The notes beneath the pieces are model-generated. The model worked only from the letters and a program-made list of their open reading frames with translations, ran no database searches and was not told where the DNA came from. The translations under genes and the position numbers were made by a program. A stretch of DNA of 51,585 nucleotides. Origin: JAWXCM01 sp034408745 (GTDB taxonomy: Bacteria; Acidobacteriota; Terriglobia; Bryobacterales; Bryobacteraceae). The DNA lies in NCBI GenBank assembly GCA_034408745.1, contig JAWXCM010000023.1, forward strand, positions 1 through 51,585, written 5' to 3'. Every line of letters starts with the position of its first letter. Position 1 is the stretch's first letter. This document shows positions 37,802-47,304 of the stretch, one piece after another.

Positions 37802-38455
37802 TTAAGACTCGTGAATGCCGACAATATGTTCCAGCATGGTTTCTGAGTAGTCCATAACGTTATCCCAATGTTCAGCAAGGCACTCCGGCACCCACTCCGC
37901 ACCAGTCATTTCATCATCGGTCCTTTGGAACTCGACATTAACTTGAACAAACACTCCGTGTTCTATGTTTGCGGACGGCTGAACCTGCACATTAAGAGTA
38001 CCAGCGCTGTCGCTCTTACGACGACCGACGATCACGAGCGATTTCATCCCGGGTTTGTCAACGAGGTCTTCCCAGTAACTTTTTGGGGCTAGTAAGTGAC
38101 CAAGCGAGTGCCAGCCTTCAACAGAGGGCATTTGATAATGAAACTGACGGTTGATACCTACGGCCTGGACTGGAGTGTGCTGAAGGACCGCGAAAATGCT
38201 GCCCGCTAAGTCGCGTAAGGCGGGATAGTGACGCGGGTCTGAGGATACCATCTGCACCCTATCCTGCACCGCCTGAAACTGAAACCACTCCGTCGAGAAG
38301 TCCGCCACCTCGGCTTGAATCGCACGAATCGTAGCATTATTTGCTTCCTCCGGCCGAATCAATTTTTGGGAGCCTAGCCAGCGCGGCTGAAAGATTGCGG
38401 GGTTGAAGGACCCGATCATCACGACCGCCGCAGCCTCACTTTTGGGCATCATCAT
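37802..38455 (-). CDS. Unrecognised first protein of the tRNA-inserted operon
   Basis: I do not recognise a family in this 217-residue soluble protein. The N-terminal strand and turn 'AAVVMIGSFNPAIFQPRWLG' and the middle 'FQAVQDRVQMVSSDPRHYPA' alternate in a way that suggests a mixed alpha/beta fold, and the C-terminal half is acidic with Trp residues. The general layout loosely recalls sporadic TIGR04255-type proteins, but this is from memory and weak. Three consecutive ATGs open the gene, and no good ribosome-binding site precedes them. It is the promoter-proximal gene of the element's operon. Confidence 0.75.
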   Translation of the reverse strand: MMMPKSEAAAVVMIGSFNPAIFQPRWLGSQKLIRPEEANNATIRAIQAEVADFSTEWFQFQAVQDRVQMVSSDPRHYPALRDLAGSIFAVLQHTPVQAVGINRQFHYQMPSVEGWHSLGHLLAPKSYWEDLVDKPGMKSLVIVGRRKSDSAGTLNVQVQPSANIEHGVFVQVNVEFQRTDDEMTGAEWVPECLAEHWDNVMDYSETMLEHIVGIHES

Positions 38456-38555
38456 TGCACAGAACTATATCTCAATGCGGCGGTCAACCTGAGTTGCGGC
38501 GCTGCGACATCGAACATGGCCTGCCAACACTCAGATTGTCTCCGGACGCATACGA

Positions 38556-38632
<77 letters not shown>

Positions 38633-38676
38633 GCCGACTGTAATCATCTTAAACTACAGCCGCGCAGCCAACCCGT

Positions 38677-39936
38677 TCACACGCTGAACCCGCCCGCGAC
38701 ATTCCCCGCCTCATCGAACTCCCAGGCCCGAGCCGGCCCTGCACGCTCCACGCCGTCCACCACCCCAAGATTCTCCGTCACCAGGATCCGGCTCAGTTCC
38801 AGCGTGTTCCGAATCCACACGCAAGTCACATCCTGAACGCGATCGCGGCCCACCACCCGCGCCATCAACTCCAGCGCCTCACGGTCGGAGCCCACACGCA
38901 CCGGAGTCCGAATCGCGGTCAGGTTCGAAGCCGTCACCGCGTTCACCTTCGTAGCATGCCAGTCGATCTGCTCATACAGCCGCTCCGGAATCACATCGGC
39001 CATCCCGATACCAATCGCATTTCCGTAAGAAAGCGGACTCAAATTCCGCACATAAATCCGAAAGATCCGTGGAGCCCAGGGCCACAGATTGCCGCCGCCG
39101 TATGGATGCCGGTTCACCACCTTGCTGTCCATCCCAACGCCGCTGATGTGCTTGCCGACCTCTTCCACCAACAGCACATCCACCTCGCGATACAAAATCC
39201 GGGGCATCCACTCCAGCACCCGCCGCAGCAGTGCCGGCTCCTGCGCGTCGATCTCCCCGGCTCGCAGCGCCACTACGTCCGCCGTCTCGTGATGCGCACC
39301 TTCCAGCACAGCAAGCCCGCCCAGCACCTTGCCCGACGACGCAATCACATGCCGTCCCACTTCCCGCATCACCGTGCCGAACCCCAGCCGCACAGCGTTG
39401 CGATGATACGTGCCCGCCCCATGCAGCTTTCCCAGCCCTACGGCAGCCATCTTAAGCAGACCGCTCTCCGCCTCCGCCTCGAACGTAGTGTGCCACTTCA
39501 CGCGGTTCACCAGAAACACTCCGTCGCTTTCAAACGCGTTCCGGTCCATGAAAGCGGGAATGCCGTGCTCCGGAGTCCGGCCCAGTTCCACCACGTCCAG
39601 CGAACTCACAACAGGGCAGCCAACCGTCGCTTCCGTAATTCCGTAATGCGCCAGCACGTCGGCCTGACCCTCCGCCGTTCCGCCGCCATGACTCCCCATC
39701 GCTGGAATCACAAACGGCAACAGTCCGAGTTCCGCGAAATGCGCAGCTACCGCCCGCGTAATCAAAGCAATGTTCGACACACCGCGGCTGCCCGCCGTAA
39801 TCGCTACCCGAGCTCCAGGCCGCAGGTCCGAACCGATCCCGCGCTCACGCAACTGGGTTCGTACGGCATTCTCAATGTCTGCGATTCCACGGTTCGGGAA
39901 TTCCTGCACAACGGGAACAAGGGGGGAAAGCTCCAT
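38677..39936 (-). CDS. LarA/DUF2088-family protein (lactate racemase-like)
   Basis: The 419-residue protein resembles the LarA (nickel-pincer lactate racemase)/DUF2088 family, with 'PGARVAITAGSRGVSN', a Gly/His motif MGSHGGGTAEGQ near residues 100-111, and 'VNRVKWHTTFEAEAESGLLK' further on. LarA binds a nickel-pincer nucleotide and interconverts lactate isomers, but other members act on different hydroxy acids or have no known activity. No larB, larC or larE is next to it, so the substrate is open. It is a single gene, divergent from the TonB-dependent receptor. Confidence 0.82.
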   Translation of the reverse strand: MELSPLVPVVQEFPNRGIADIENAVRTQLRERGIGSDLRPGARVAITAGSRGVSNIALITRAVAAHFAELGLLPFVIPAMGSHGGGTAEGQADVLAHYGITEATVGCPVVSSLDVVELGRTPEHGIPAFMDRNAFESDGVFLVNRVKWHTTFEAEAESGLLKMAAVGLGKLHGAGTYHRNAVRLGFGTVMREVGRHVIASSGKVLGGLAVLEGAHHETADVVALRAGEIDAQEPALLRRVLEWMPRILYREVDVLLVEEVGKHISGVGMDSKVVNRHPYGGGNLWPWAPRIFRIYVRNLSPLSYGNAIGIGMADVIPERLYEQIDWHATKVNAVTASNLTAIRTPVRVGSDREALELMARVVGRDRVQDVTCVWIRNTLELSRILVTENLGVVDGVERAGPARAWEFDEAGNVAGGFSV

Positions 39937-40009
39937 TGCGATGAGTCTACCGCGCGAGAAAGTTCTGTAAAAACTGATGTCTCCTGGTCCACAGGTGGCC
40001 GCCGGGCGG

Positions 40010-40039
40010 TTGACGTGTGCCTCCTGGTTAACGTGTAAT
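40010..40039 (+). promoter_or_regulatory. Housekeeping-type promoter of the TonB-dependent receptor
   Basis: TTGACG (40010-40015) and TGTAAT (40034-40039) are separated by 18 bp and match the sigma-70 elements at 5 of 6 bases each. The leader that follows has AGGGGGA shortly before the receptor's ATG. Confidence 0.6.
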
Positions 40040-40083
40040 AACTGAAAGCAGCAACAGCTGGCTTCATTTTAGGGGGACCTTGC

Positions 40084-43000
40084 ATGTCATCCAGGCTCTT
40101 CGCGGGAGCTGTGATCGTCGCTGGTCTGTGCTTGACCTCCGCCGTTTCCTGGGCTCAGGAAGCACGCGGCGCCATCACAGGCCGTGTTCTCGACGCACAA
40201 GGAGCGCTCATCCCGGGCGCTCGAGTTACCGCAACCAGTACCACCACAAACGAATCTCGCCGTGCCACTTCTAATGACACCGGCTACTACGAAATCAACT
40301 ACCTCGACCCTTCGACGTGGACCGTATCTGTAGAAGCTCAGGGTTTCAAGAAAGCCGTTCGCGGCAACCTGCAGGTTAGTGTAGGTTCCCGTCTCGACAT
40401 CGATCTGACGCTCGAAGTCGGCGCCGTTTCGGAAACGGTGGAAGTGAGGGGCGAAGCTCCGTTGCTCGAAACCACCACCGCCAGCGGCGGCCGCGTGCTC
40501 GATCAGCAGGCTATCGTTAACCTGCCGTTTTCGGATTTGAATCCGTTCGCTCTAAGCGCTCTCGCCCCAGGTATGCAGTGGACCGGTCAGCCCGAGTATC
40601 GCCGCCCGTTCGATAACGGCGGCACCTCGGCCTTCAACACCATGGGCGGCGTTGGTCAGAACGAGTACACTATCGACGGTACGACCGTCACCGGGTCCGG
40701 CCGACGTGTCGGTTATACTCCTCCCGCCGACGCAATCACCGAATTCAAACTCGAAACTTCGAATTTCGACGCCAGCCAGGGCTTCACTTCCGGCGCGGCA
40801 ATCAACGTGGTATCCCGCACCGGGACCAACAGCCTGAATGGCTCCGTATTCAATCAGCACTGGCAACAGCGCTGGAACGCGACGAACCACTTCACGCGAG
40901 AGAACTGGAACCAGCAGGTAGCCGCCGGAAAGATCTCCAAAGACTCCCAAAAGCAGGCGACAGGTCGTTCTAACAACTACGGCCTCACCGCGTCGGGTCC
41001 CGTCTGGATCCCTAAGATCTTCGACGGCCGCAACAAAATCTTCTGGACCATCACCTGGAACGGCATTCGCCAGTCCAAGGCCGAGACTACGAACTCAGTG
41101 AACGTCACTGTGCCCACCATGGCAATGCGCCAGGGCGACTTCTCCGAGCTTCTGAATGCTCCCGACGGCGCCAGGCGCTTCACCATCTACGATCCGCGCA
41201 GCGCACGTCTCGAAGGCGCCAACGTAATTCGCCAGCCTTTCCCCGGCAACAAGGGCGTGCCGATTCTGAACCCGGTCTACAGCTACTACGTCAAGCTGTT
41301 CCCGACACCGAACAACGTCCCGGGCCTTGTGACGCCAGAACAGACCATCAACTACCTCGCGACCGCGATGCCGAAGGATGAGAAGTTCAACTCGATCATC
41401 AATCGCTACGACTACATGCTCAGCGACAGGCATCGCGTAAACTTCCGCTGGCAGTGGAATGACCGTCTCGCCGACGAGTACGACTGGACCTACGAGACCG
41501 CTCGCGGCCTCCACTCCAACGGGCTGACCCGCATCAACCGCGGCGGCAACATCGGCTACCTCTGGACCGTCAGCTCGCGAGATATCCTCGACTTCAACTT
41601 CGGTATCTCCCGCTTTGAAGAAGGAAGCCGCAACACCACGCGTACTGCCATCGGCCCCAAAGACGTCGGCCTCCCGGATTACATCCAGCAGCGCGCCGGA
41701 GCCAATCAGGTTCTGCCCACGCTCGACTTCGACACCATCACCGACGTCGGTGGCGGTTACCCCGTGGTCGGCAGCATTTCCACTCAGGGCGAACTTCGCC
41801 TGCAGATGACGTCCGTCCGCGGCAACCACAGCTTCAAGTACGGCTGGCAGGAACGCCGCAGCCAGTGGGCCGGCCTCGGACCAGGCAACTCGTCCGGCAC
41901 CTTCTCATGGCGCAACAACTGGACTCGCGCCGGAAACCAGGACAACTTCGCATCGAACCATGGCCACGACTGGGCCTCGTTCATGATGGGTCTGCCCAAC
42001 GGCACCTCCATCGACACCAACGACTCCACGTTCTTCACCATGCCCAAGCGCGGCCTCTACTTCCAGGACGACTGGCGCGTTTCGCGCAAGTTCCGCCTCA
42101 GCCTCGGACTCCGTTATGAGCGTGAAGGCGGCATCGCTGAGCGCTACAACCGTGCGCTCTCCGGCGTCTTCCTGCCGGACATGCAGCAGCCCTACACCGC
42201 TGCGGTCCAGGCTGCTTACGCGGCCGCCCCAGTTGCTCAACTCCCGGCCAGCCAGTTTAAGGCACTCGGCGGAACCACCTACATGGGGCAGAACGGGTAC
42301 GACACCGCAACCAAAGGCGTCCATCAGTTTCTTCCGAAGTTCGGTGCCGTCTACGAGCTGAACAACAAGACCGTCGTTCGCGGCGGCTGGGGCATGTACA
42401 TCGACACCCTCAACGTGTCGAACACCCGCCCGGACAGCTTCGGATACAACCAGTCCACCAGCACCCCGATTTCCAACGATTCCGGGGCCACCTTTTGCTG
42501 CGGCATCGGCGCTGCCGCCAGCATCGCGCAGGGTCGCACGCCGATGAACGATCCGTTCCCGGTTCGAGCCAACGGCACCCGCTTCGATGAGCCGCTGCAG
42601 TCAGCCCTCGCCGGACTTCCGCGCGTCGGCCGCGGCTTCACCTCGCTGCCCTGGGACTTCAAACCCGCGCTGCAGCACCGGTGGCGCCTCAGCGTCCAGC
42701 GTCAGTTGGCCAGCAGCCTGGTGCTCGACGTCTCCTACAACGGAGCCTTCTCCACCATCCCTGTCACCCAGCGCCTCGACGCTCTCCCGGGCCAGTACTG
42801 GAACACGACCAACACGCGCAACACAGCTCTCGACAGCACGCTCAACGGCAACATTGCGAACCCGTTCAACATCCGCAACCTGACCGCGCTCCAGACGTCC
42901 AACCCGGTCCTGTATAACTACATGTCGGGCCAGGGCTTCTTCACCGGAGCCAACCTCGCGCTCAATCGCATCCTGCGGCCCAACACCGCCTTCAGCACTC

Positions 43001-43770
43001 TGAACGGCATCAACCCGAACGGCAACAACAAGTACCACGACATGCAGGTCCTCATCGAACGCCGCTACGCAAAGGGCATCACCATGAGCGGCATGTATAC
43101 CTGGGCCACTTCGAAAGTTGCCGACGTCTTCGCTAACGAGTTCGATGCCGCGCCCAGCACGCGCATCAACAACAACGTGCTTCCGCACCGTCTGGCATGG
43201 ACCACTGTGTGGGAACTGCCCTTCGGCAAGGGTCGTGCGTTCGCGAAGCAGGGCTTCGTGGGCCACGTAGTCGGCAACTGGAACGTAAGCTGGATCTATC
43301 AGTTCCAGAGTGGTCCGGCGACTGACTGGGGCAACCGTTTCTTCTACGGCGACGTTAACAAGATCGGCGATCTCGCCCGGTCCGATGAAACTCGCGCGAA
43401 GGACATCCGCCAGTGGTTCGATCCGTCATTCGCCTATCGCGGCACCGGCGCTGTTCCGGCTGACTTCACGGGCTTCGAAGGCCGCGCCGGCAGCCAGCCC
43501 GGCAGCTATCAGGTCCGCATGTTCCCGTTCCGCCTCGATTCCATCCGCGCCGATGGCATTCGCAACTGGGACGTGAAGGTGGAGCGCATCTTCCCGATCA
43601 ATGCAGAACAGGGAATTCGCGCCCGCCTCTCCGTCGACCTGCTCAACGCGACCAACCACTCCAACTTCGGCGGTCCGAACACCGACCCGTCGAATGGCAA
43701 CTTCGGCCGTGTCACATCACAGCGCGGACTCCCCCGCGTAATCCAGCTCAACGCGCGCATTGAATTCTAA
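40084..43770 (+). CDS. TonB-dependent outer-membrane receptor (Oar-like) with regulatory domain
   Basis: The 1228-residue protein has a signal peptide (to about residue 24, ending 'SAVSWAQ'), a carboxypeptidase-regulatory-like beta domain (~residues 28-115, 'GAITGRVLDAQGALIPGARV'), a plug (~residues 120-290, 'EVGAVSETVEVRGEAPLLET') and a long beta barrel that ends in an aromatic-terminated strand (RVIQLNARIEF). This architecture is very common in Acidobacteriota, where such genes occur in large paralogous sets. The substrate is unknown; glycans or peptides are the usual guess. It has its own promoter and terminator, with no SusD-like or transport gene beside it. Confidence 0.93.
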   Translation: MSSRLFAGAVIVAGLCLTSAVSWAQEARGAITGRVLDAQGALIPGARVTATSTTTNESRRATSNDTGYYEINYLDPSTWTVSVEAQGFKKAVRGNLQVSVGSRLDIDLTLEVGAVSETVEVRGEAPLLETTTASGGRVLDQQAIVNLPFSDLNPFALSALAPGMQWTGQPEYRRPFDNGGTSAFNTMGGVGQNEYTIDGTTVTGSGRRVGYTPPADAITEFKLETSNFDASQGFTSGAAINVVSRTGTNSLNGSVFNQHWQQRWNATNHFTRENWNQQVAAGKISKDSQKQATGRSNNYGLTASGPVWIPKIFDGRNKIFWTITWNGIRQSKAETTNSVNVTVPTMAMRQGDFSELLNAPDGARRFTIYDPRSARLEGANVIRQPFPGNKGVPILNPVYSYYVKLFPTPNNVPGLVTPEQTINYLATAMPKDEKFNSIINRYDYMLSDRHRVNFRWQWNDRLADEYDWTYETARGLHSNGLTRINRGGNIGYLWTVSSRDILDFNFGISRFEEGSRNTTRTAIGPKDVGLPDYIQQRAGANQVLPTLDFDTITDVGGGYPVVGSISTQGELRLQMTSVRGNHSFKYGWQERRSQWAGLGPGNSSGTFSWRNNWTRAGNQDNFASNHGHDWASFMMGLPNGTSIDTNDSTFFTMPKRGLYFQDDWRVSRKFRLSLGLRYEREGGIAERYNRALSGVFLPDMQQPYTAAVQAAYAAAPVAQLPASQFKALGGTTYMGQNGYDTATKGVHQFLPKFGAVYELNNKTVVRGGWGMYIDTLNVSNTRPDSFGYNQSTSTPISNDSGATFCCGIGAAASIAQGRTPMNDPFPVRANGTRFDEPLQSALAGLPRVGRGFTSLPWDFKPALQHRWRLSVQRQLASSLVLDVSYNGAFSTIPVTQRLDALPGQYWNTTNTRNTALDSTLNGNIANPFNIRNLTALQTSNPVLYNYMSGQGFFTGANLALNRILRPNTAFSTLNGINPNGNNKYHDMQVLIERRYAKGITMSGMYTWATSKVADVFANEFDAAPSTRINNNVLPHRLAWTTVWELPFGKGRAFAKQGFVGHVVGNWNVSWIYQFQSGPATDWGNRFFYGDVNKIGDLARSDETRAKDIRQWFDPSFAYRGTGAVPADFTGFEGRAGSQPGSYQVRMFPFRLDSIRADGIRNWDVKVERIFPINAEQGIRARLSVDLLNATNHSNFGGPNTDPSNGNFGRVTSQRGLPRVIQLNARIEF

Positions 43771-43793
43771 TTCGCGCTCGATTCAGTAATCAC

Positions 43794-43831
43794 GAAGCCC
43801 CGGTCCCAAAGGCCGGGGCTTCGTCATTTTT
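43794..43831 (+). terminator. Intrinsic terminator of the TonB-dependent receptor
   Basis: GAAGCCCCGG (43794-43803) pairs with CCGGGGCTTC (43813-43822) as a perfect 10-bp stem with a 9-nt loop, followed by GTC and a T-run. It lies 23 bp after the receptor stop and also abuts the end of the convergent disrupted gene. Confidence 0.88.
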
Positions 43832-44433
43832 GCGGCACTCGGAACAGAGCCGGATCGGGCTCACCGGGCGTATACGAGGTGACCGCAAAACGCCACCGCG
43901 ACGACGGAAGCCTAAATCGTCCGTACCATGTCTTAACCTGCTCCATTACCTCACAGCCAGCACCAGGCGCCAGTTCGACTACCTCCGACTCATCTCCATC
44001 CAGCACCCGCCATCGAATCACGCGTTGCCCCGCCCTCCAACTCAGTCCAGACCTGACTGCCGTCCGCCCCAGAATACGTTTAGCAGTAGCCGAGCAGGTG
44101 GGCGTGCGGTCAGCGTCCCGTTTCTCCCAGGCACACGCACACACCGCCTCGTGAACGGTCTTGCTTCCCGATTCGATGACATAGGTCGTGTCTTCGCCGG
44201 CCAATGTACAGGAGATCTACGCTCGCTTTGAACTCGGGCCAGACGTGGAAACGATAACTCTGTGCGTTCAGCCGATTCAGCCGCGATCCGCTCCCCGACA
44301 CAGCGACCATTCCGGTCGTTCGGCTGCCATGAATCGAATGAAATCCCCAACTCGTGTTCTGCCAGTCTTCCTTCTCGAATTGCAGGGTCGCCGGCACCGC
44401 CCCGCTCAGCGGGAGCCACGCAAAGAACGCCAT
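43824..44433 (-). pseudogene. Frameshifted gene for a small secreted protein
   Basis: Two minus-strand reading frames look like halves of one protein. The upstream half begins at 44433 with an exported-looking N-terminus (MAFFAWLPLSGAVPATLQFE) and stays natural to about 'SYRFHVWPEFKASVDL' near 44220. The downstream half starts in the next frame with 'SCTLAGEDTTYVIESGSK' and runs to 43824, where it ends 'EPDPALFRVPQK'. Between them a stop in the second frame (TAG near 44220) prevents independent use, and one extra base, or two missing ones, would join them. It may be a real pseudogene or a sequencing error. No domain is recognised. The intact product would be about 200 residues. Confidence 0.6.
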
Positions 44434-44517
44434 TGCACATCCACACGGCATATCGCCTCAGACACAAACCCGAGTGCGGAAGTTCCCCTCGACTCGCTAC
44501 ACTCCTTAGAACGGCCT

Positions 44518-45831
44518 ATGCCCTTCCGCCAATCCCTCGAGACCTACTTCGAGTTCGCACGCCTGCGCACCACCTGGCGCACTGAGGTCCTCGCCGGCTT
44601 CACCACGTTCATCACGATGGCGTACATCATCTTCGTGAACCCGGGCATTCTCGCCGAGGCCGGCATGCCGTTCACCGGCGTTCTCGCCGCCACGTGTCTC
44701 TCAGCAGCCGTCGGCAGCATCCTCATGGGTGCCTTCGCCCGCTATCCCATCGCGCTCGCGCCTGGCATGGGCCTCAACGCCTACTTCACCTTCGCTGTGG
44801 TCAAAGGGATGGGCGTTCCCTGGCCAGTCGCCCTTGGGGCCGTGTTCCTCTCGGGCATCGCCTTTTTCGTCCTTACAGCCGTCGGCATCCGCAAGATGAT
44901 CGTCACCGCGATTCCAACCGAACTCTACGCCGCGGTAGCCGCGGGAATTGGGCTCTTCATTGCGCTCATCGGGTTCCGAAACTCAGGCATCATCGCCGCA
45001 AGCCCCGTCACCACGGTGACCCTCGGCAACCTTCGAAGCCCCACCACCCTGCTCGCCATCTTCGGCCTCATCCTCACCGCGGCCCTCCTCGCCCGAGGCT
45101 TCAAAGCGGCGATCCTCATCGGCATTCTCGCCACCACCGCACTCGCGGCACTCACCGGACTCGCTGCCTGGAAGCCGCTCCCAGTCTCCTTTGCCGATCT
45201 CACCGCCACCATGGGCAAGCTCGACATCATGGGTGCAATTCACCTGGGCGGTCTCGAAATCATCTTCGTATTTCTGTTCGTCGACCTGTTTGACAACGTC
45301 GGCACGCTGGCAGGAGTCGGCAAAAAGGCCGGATTATTCAATGAAGCGCACGAAATTCCCCGCCTTAACCGCATCCTGTTCTGCGATGCCACCGCCACAT
45401 TAACCGGATCGCTGGCCGGAACATCTACCGTGGTCAGCTACATCGAAAGCGCAGCTGGCGTCGTAGCCGGAGGTCGAACCGGAATTCCAGCCATTGTCAC
45501 CGGAATTCTTTTCCTGCTCGCCCTGTTTATCGCGCCGCTAATCGGAGCCATCCCCGCGGCAGCCACGGCGCCCGCCCTCATCCTCGTCGGCTGCATGATG
45601 ATGAGCCATGTCGCCGAAATCGACTGGACCGATATGACCGTAGCCGTGCCTGCGTTCCTCACCATCACCACCATCCCGCTCAGTTTCTCCATCGCCAACG
45701 GGCTGGCTTTCGGCTTCACCGCTTACACGCTGCTGCGGGTACTCCGCGGCGAATTCAGTAAACTCAACTGGTTCATGTATATCCTAACCGCACTATTCCT
45801 GATCCGATTCTGGTATCTGGGAGCAGGCTGA
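44518..45831 (+). CDS. NCS2/AzgA-family purine permease
   Basis: The 437-residue protein is an integral membrane permease, with about 12-14 hydrophobic segments and the AzgA-type patterns 'GFTTFITMAYIIFVNPGILA', 'ALAPGMGLNAYFTFAVVKGM' and 'FVFLFVDLFDNVGTLAGVGK'. These are hypoxanthine/guanine/adenine:proton symporters in characterised cases. I start at the ATG at 44518, which matches the family N-terminus; the longer open frame upstream (to 44188) runs through the antisense of the disrupted gene and is not credible. No purine-salvage gene is nearby. Confidence 0.93.
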   Translation: MPFRQSLETYFEFARLRTTWRTEVLAGFTTFITMAYIIFVNPGILAEAGMPFTGVLAATCLSAAVGSILMGAFARYPIALAPGMGLNAYFTFAVVKGMGVPWPVALGAVFLSGIAFFVLTAVGIRKMIVTAIPTELYAAVAAGIGLFIALIGFRNSGIIAASPVTTVTLGNLRSPTTLLAIFGLILTAALLARGFKAAILIGILATTALAALTGLAAWKPLPVSFADLTATMGKLDIMGAIHLGGLEIIFVFLFVDLFDNVGTLAGVGKKAGLFNEAHEIPRLNRILFCDATATLTGSLAGTSTVVSYIESAAGVVAGGRTGIPAIVTGILFLLALFIAPLIGAIPAAATAPALILVGCMMMSHVAEIDWTDMTVAVPAFLTITTIPLSFSIANGLAFGFTAYTLLRVLRGEFSKLNWFMYILTALFLIRFWYLGAG

Positions 45832-45877
45832 AAATTTCGGTGTCGCTAAAATAGAAGGGAACCGGTTTTAGCAAAGC

Positions 45878-46330
45878 ATGCGCTGTATCCGATTTCTGTT
45901 CCTCTGCCTGCCCCCTGGTTTACTCGCGCCTGGCGTCGATTTCAGTGGCACCTGGCGTCTGAACGAATCTCGAAGTGAAATCCGGGCCCTGCCCATCCGA
46001 CCCGCGCCCGAGCTGCGTGTCGAAGAGAAGAACGGCACGGTCGAGTGCGAAGCCATCGCACCCGGCCAGCCTGCCCATCCCTGCTCATTCGCCACCGACG
46101 GCCGTGAGATCCGCAGCAAAGGACACGACTGGACCGTCAGCACCAAAGCGAAATGGGAAGGCTCAGCCCTGCTCCTGAACTCCATCAGGATGACCGCGAA
46201 GCACCAGCACACCGAGATAGATCGCTGGAAGCTCTCGCGCGATGGCAAAACCCTCATCATCCGCCGTGTCGTTGTCAGCATCGGCGGCGGCGAAATCGAA
46301 TCCACCCTGGTCTATGAGAAGCAACCATAA
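45878..46330 (+). CDS. Small exported protein, possibly lipocalin-like
   Basis: The 150-residue product has a hydrophobic N-terminus (MRCIRFLFLCLPPGLLAP) that may be a signal peptide. After it comes 'DFSGTWRLNESRSEI', the start typical of small beta-barrel proteins that Acidobacteriota encode in numbers. The rest alternates strands ('KLSRDGKTLIIRRVVV') and contains two Cys (VECEAI and HPCSFA). I do not recognise a specific family. It follows the permease by 46 bp and may be transcribed with it, but an A/T-rich stretch before it could also hold a promoter. Confidence 0.72.
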   Translation: MRCIRFLFLCLPPGLLAPGVDFSGTWRLNESRSEIRALPIRPAPELRVEEKNGTVECEAIAPGQPAHPCSFATDGREIRSKGHDWTVSTKAKWEGSALLLNSIRMTAKHQHTEIDRWKLSRDGKTLIIRRVVVSIGGGEIESTLVYEKQP

Positions 46331-46562
46331 CGATTCCTCTCACGACCCAGCCGCTGGCCATCGGAACTCGACCCCATGGCGCGACTGGAACTGCACGCTT
46401 TTCACCACCGAAAGTCCGCGTCAATTTCCGCCTGTACGAAATAACCGCTAACCTGCGGCCACCGTGACAAAAGGCTAGTTTTCAAATCCAACAGCGTCTT
46501 CTTTTTCGTTGACCTGTCAGAGGCTGAATAATCGCCTCAACAGAATGGAAAGGACCATCCGC

Positions 46563-47273
46563 TTGAGCAAAATAAATTCCCTAAGCAGCGAAACCAGCGA
46601 CCAGTTTCGCCGAGACTTCCTGCGCGGCGTTACAGTAGCCGCCGGAGCCGCCGTGACCGCCGCAGTCGTGCGCGGCCAGACTCCCACCACACCGCCTGCA
46701 CCTTCGCCCGCCAATGATATAACCATCCTGAATTACGCCCTCACTCTGGAGCTCCTCGAGGCAACCTTCTACACGCAGGGTCTCACCCGCTTCAGCTCGG
46801 CCGATTTCGCATCGTCGACTGCTTTTGCCAACCTCCGCACGGCGTCTGGCGTCAGTTCCGGCGCACCGCTCTCCGGCGCCTCGGACACTGGGCTGGTGCA
46901 GGATATCTACGCATACCTAACGCTGATCCGCAACCACGAACAACAGCACGTCCGCACCCTCACCAACACCATCCGAAGCCTCGGCGGCACTCCTGTAGCC
47001 ACACCAAACTTCCGCCTGAACTTCACCACGGCCGACGCCTTCCTCTCGCTCGCGGCAACGCTGGAAAACACCGGCGTGGCAGCCTACAACGGCGCCATCG
47101 CGCAGATCTTTAACCCTGCGCTTGTCACCGCCAGTGCCACCATCGCCACGGTCGAAGCTCGTCACGCTGCGTATCTCAATCGCATCAACGGCACAAATCC
47201 ATTCCCCGACGCCTTTGACGCCGGCAAAACCGTGGCCGAAATCCTCGCAATTGCGGCACCGTTCCTTGGATAA
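46563..47273 (+). CDS. Tat-exported ferritin-like protein 1
   Basis: I use the TTG at 46563, which has AAGGA 8 nt upstream; an ATG at 46545 is in frame without such a site. The 236-residue protein has a twin-arginine signal (RRDFLRGVTVAAGAAVTAAV), then a ferritin-like domain with 'DITILNYALTLELLEATFYT' and the later repeat 'TLENTGVAAYNGAIA', the His/Glu-rich helices of the ferritin_2 (DUF4439-like) group. A possible di-metal site would use E and H residues in 'ELLEATF', 'NHEQQHV' and 'VEARHAAYLN'. It is followed by a related paralogue 31 bp on. Its substrate and metal use are unknown. Confidence 0.85.
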   Translation: MSKINSLSSETSDQFRRDFLRGVTVAAGAAVTAAVVRGQTPTTPPAPSPANDITILNYALTLELLEATFYTQGLTRFSSADFASSTAFANLRTASGVSSGAPLSGASDTGLVQDIYAYLTLIRNHEQQHVRTLTNTIRSLGGTPVATPNFRLNFTTADAFLSLAATLENTGVAAYNGAIAQIFNPALVTASATIATVEARHAAYLNRINGTNPFPDAFDAGKTVAEILAIAAPFLG

Positions 47274-47304
47274 TCCGACGAAATCAGCAGGAGATAAACA
47301 CCAA

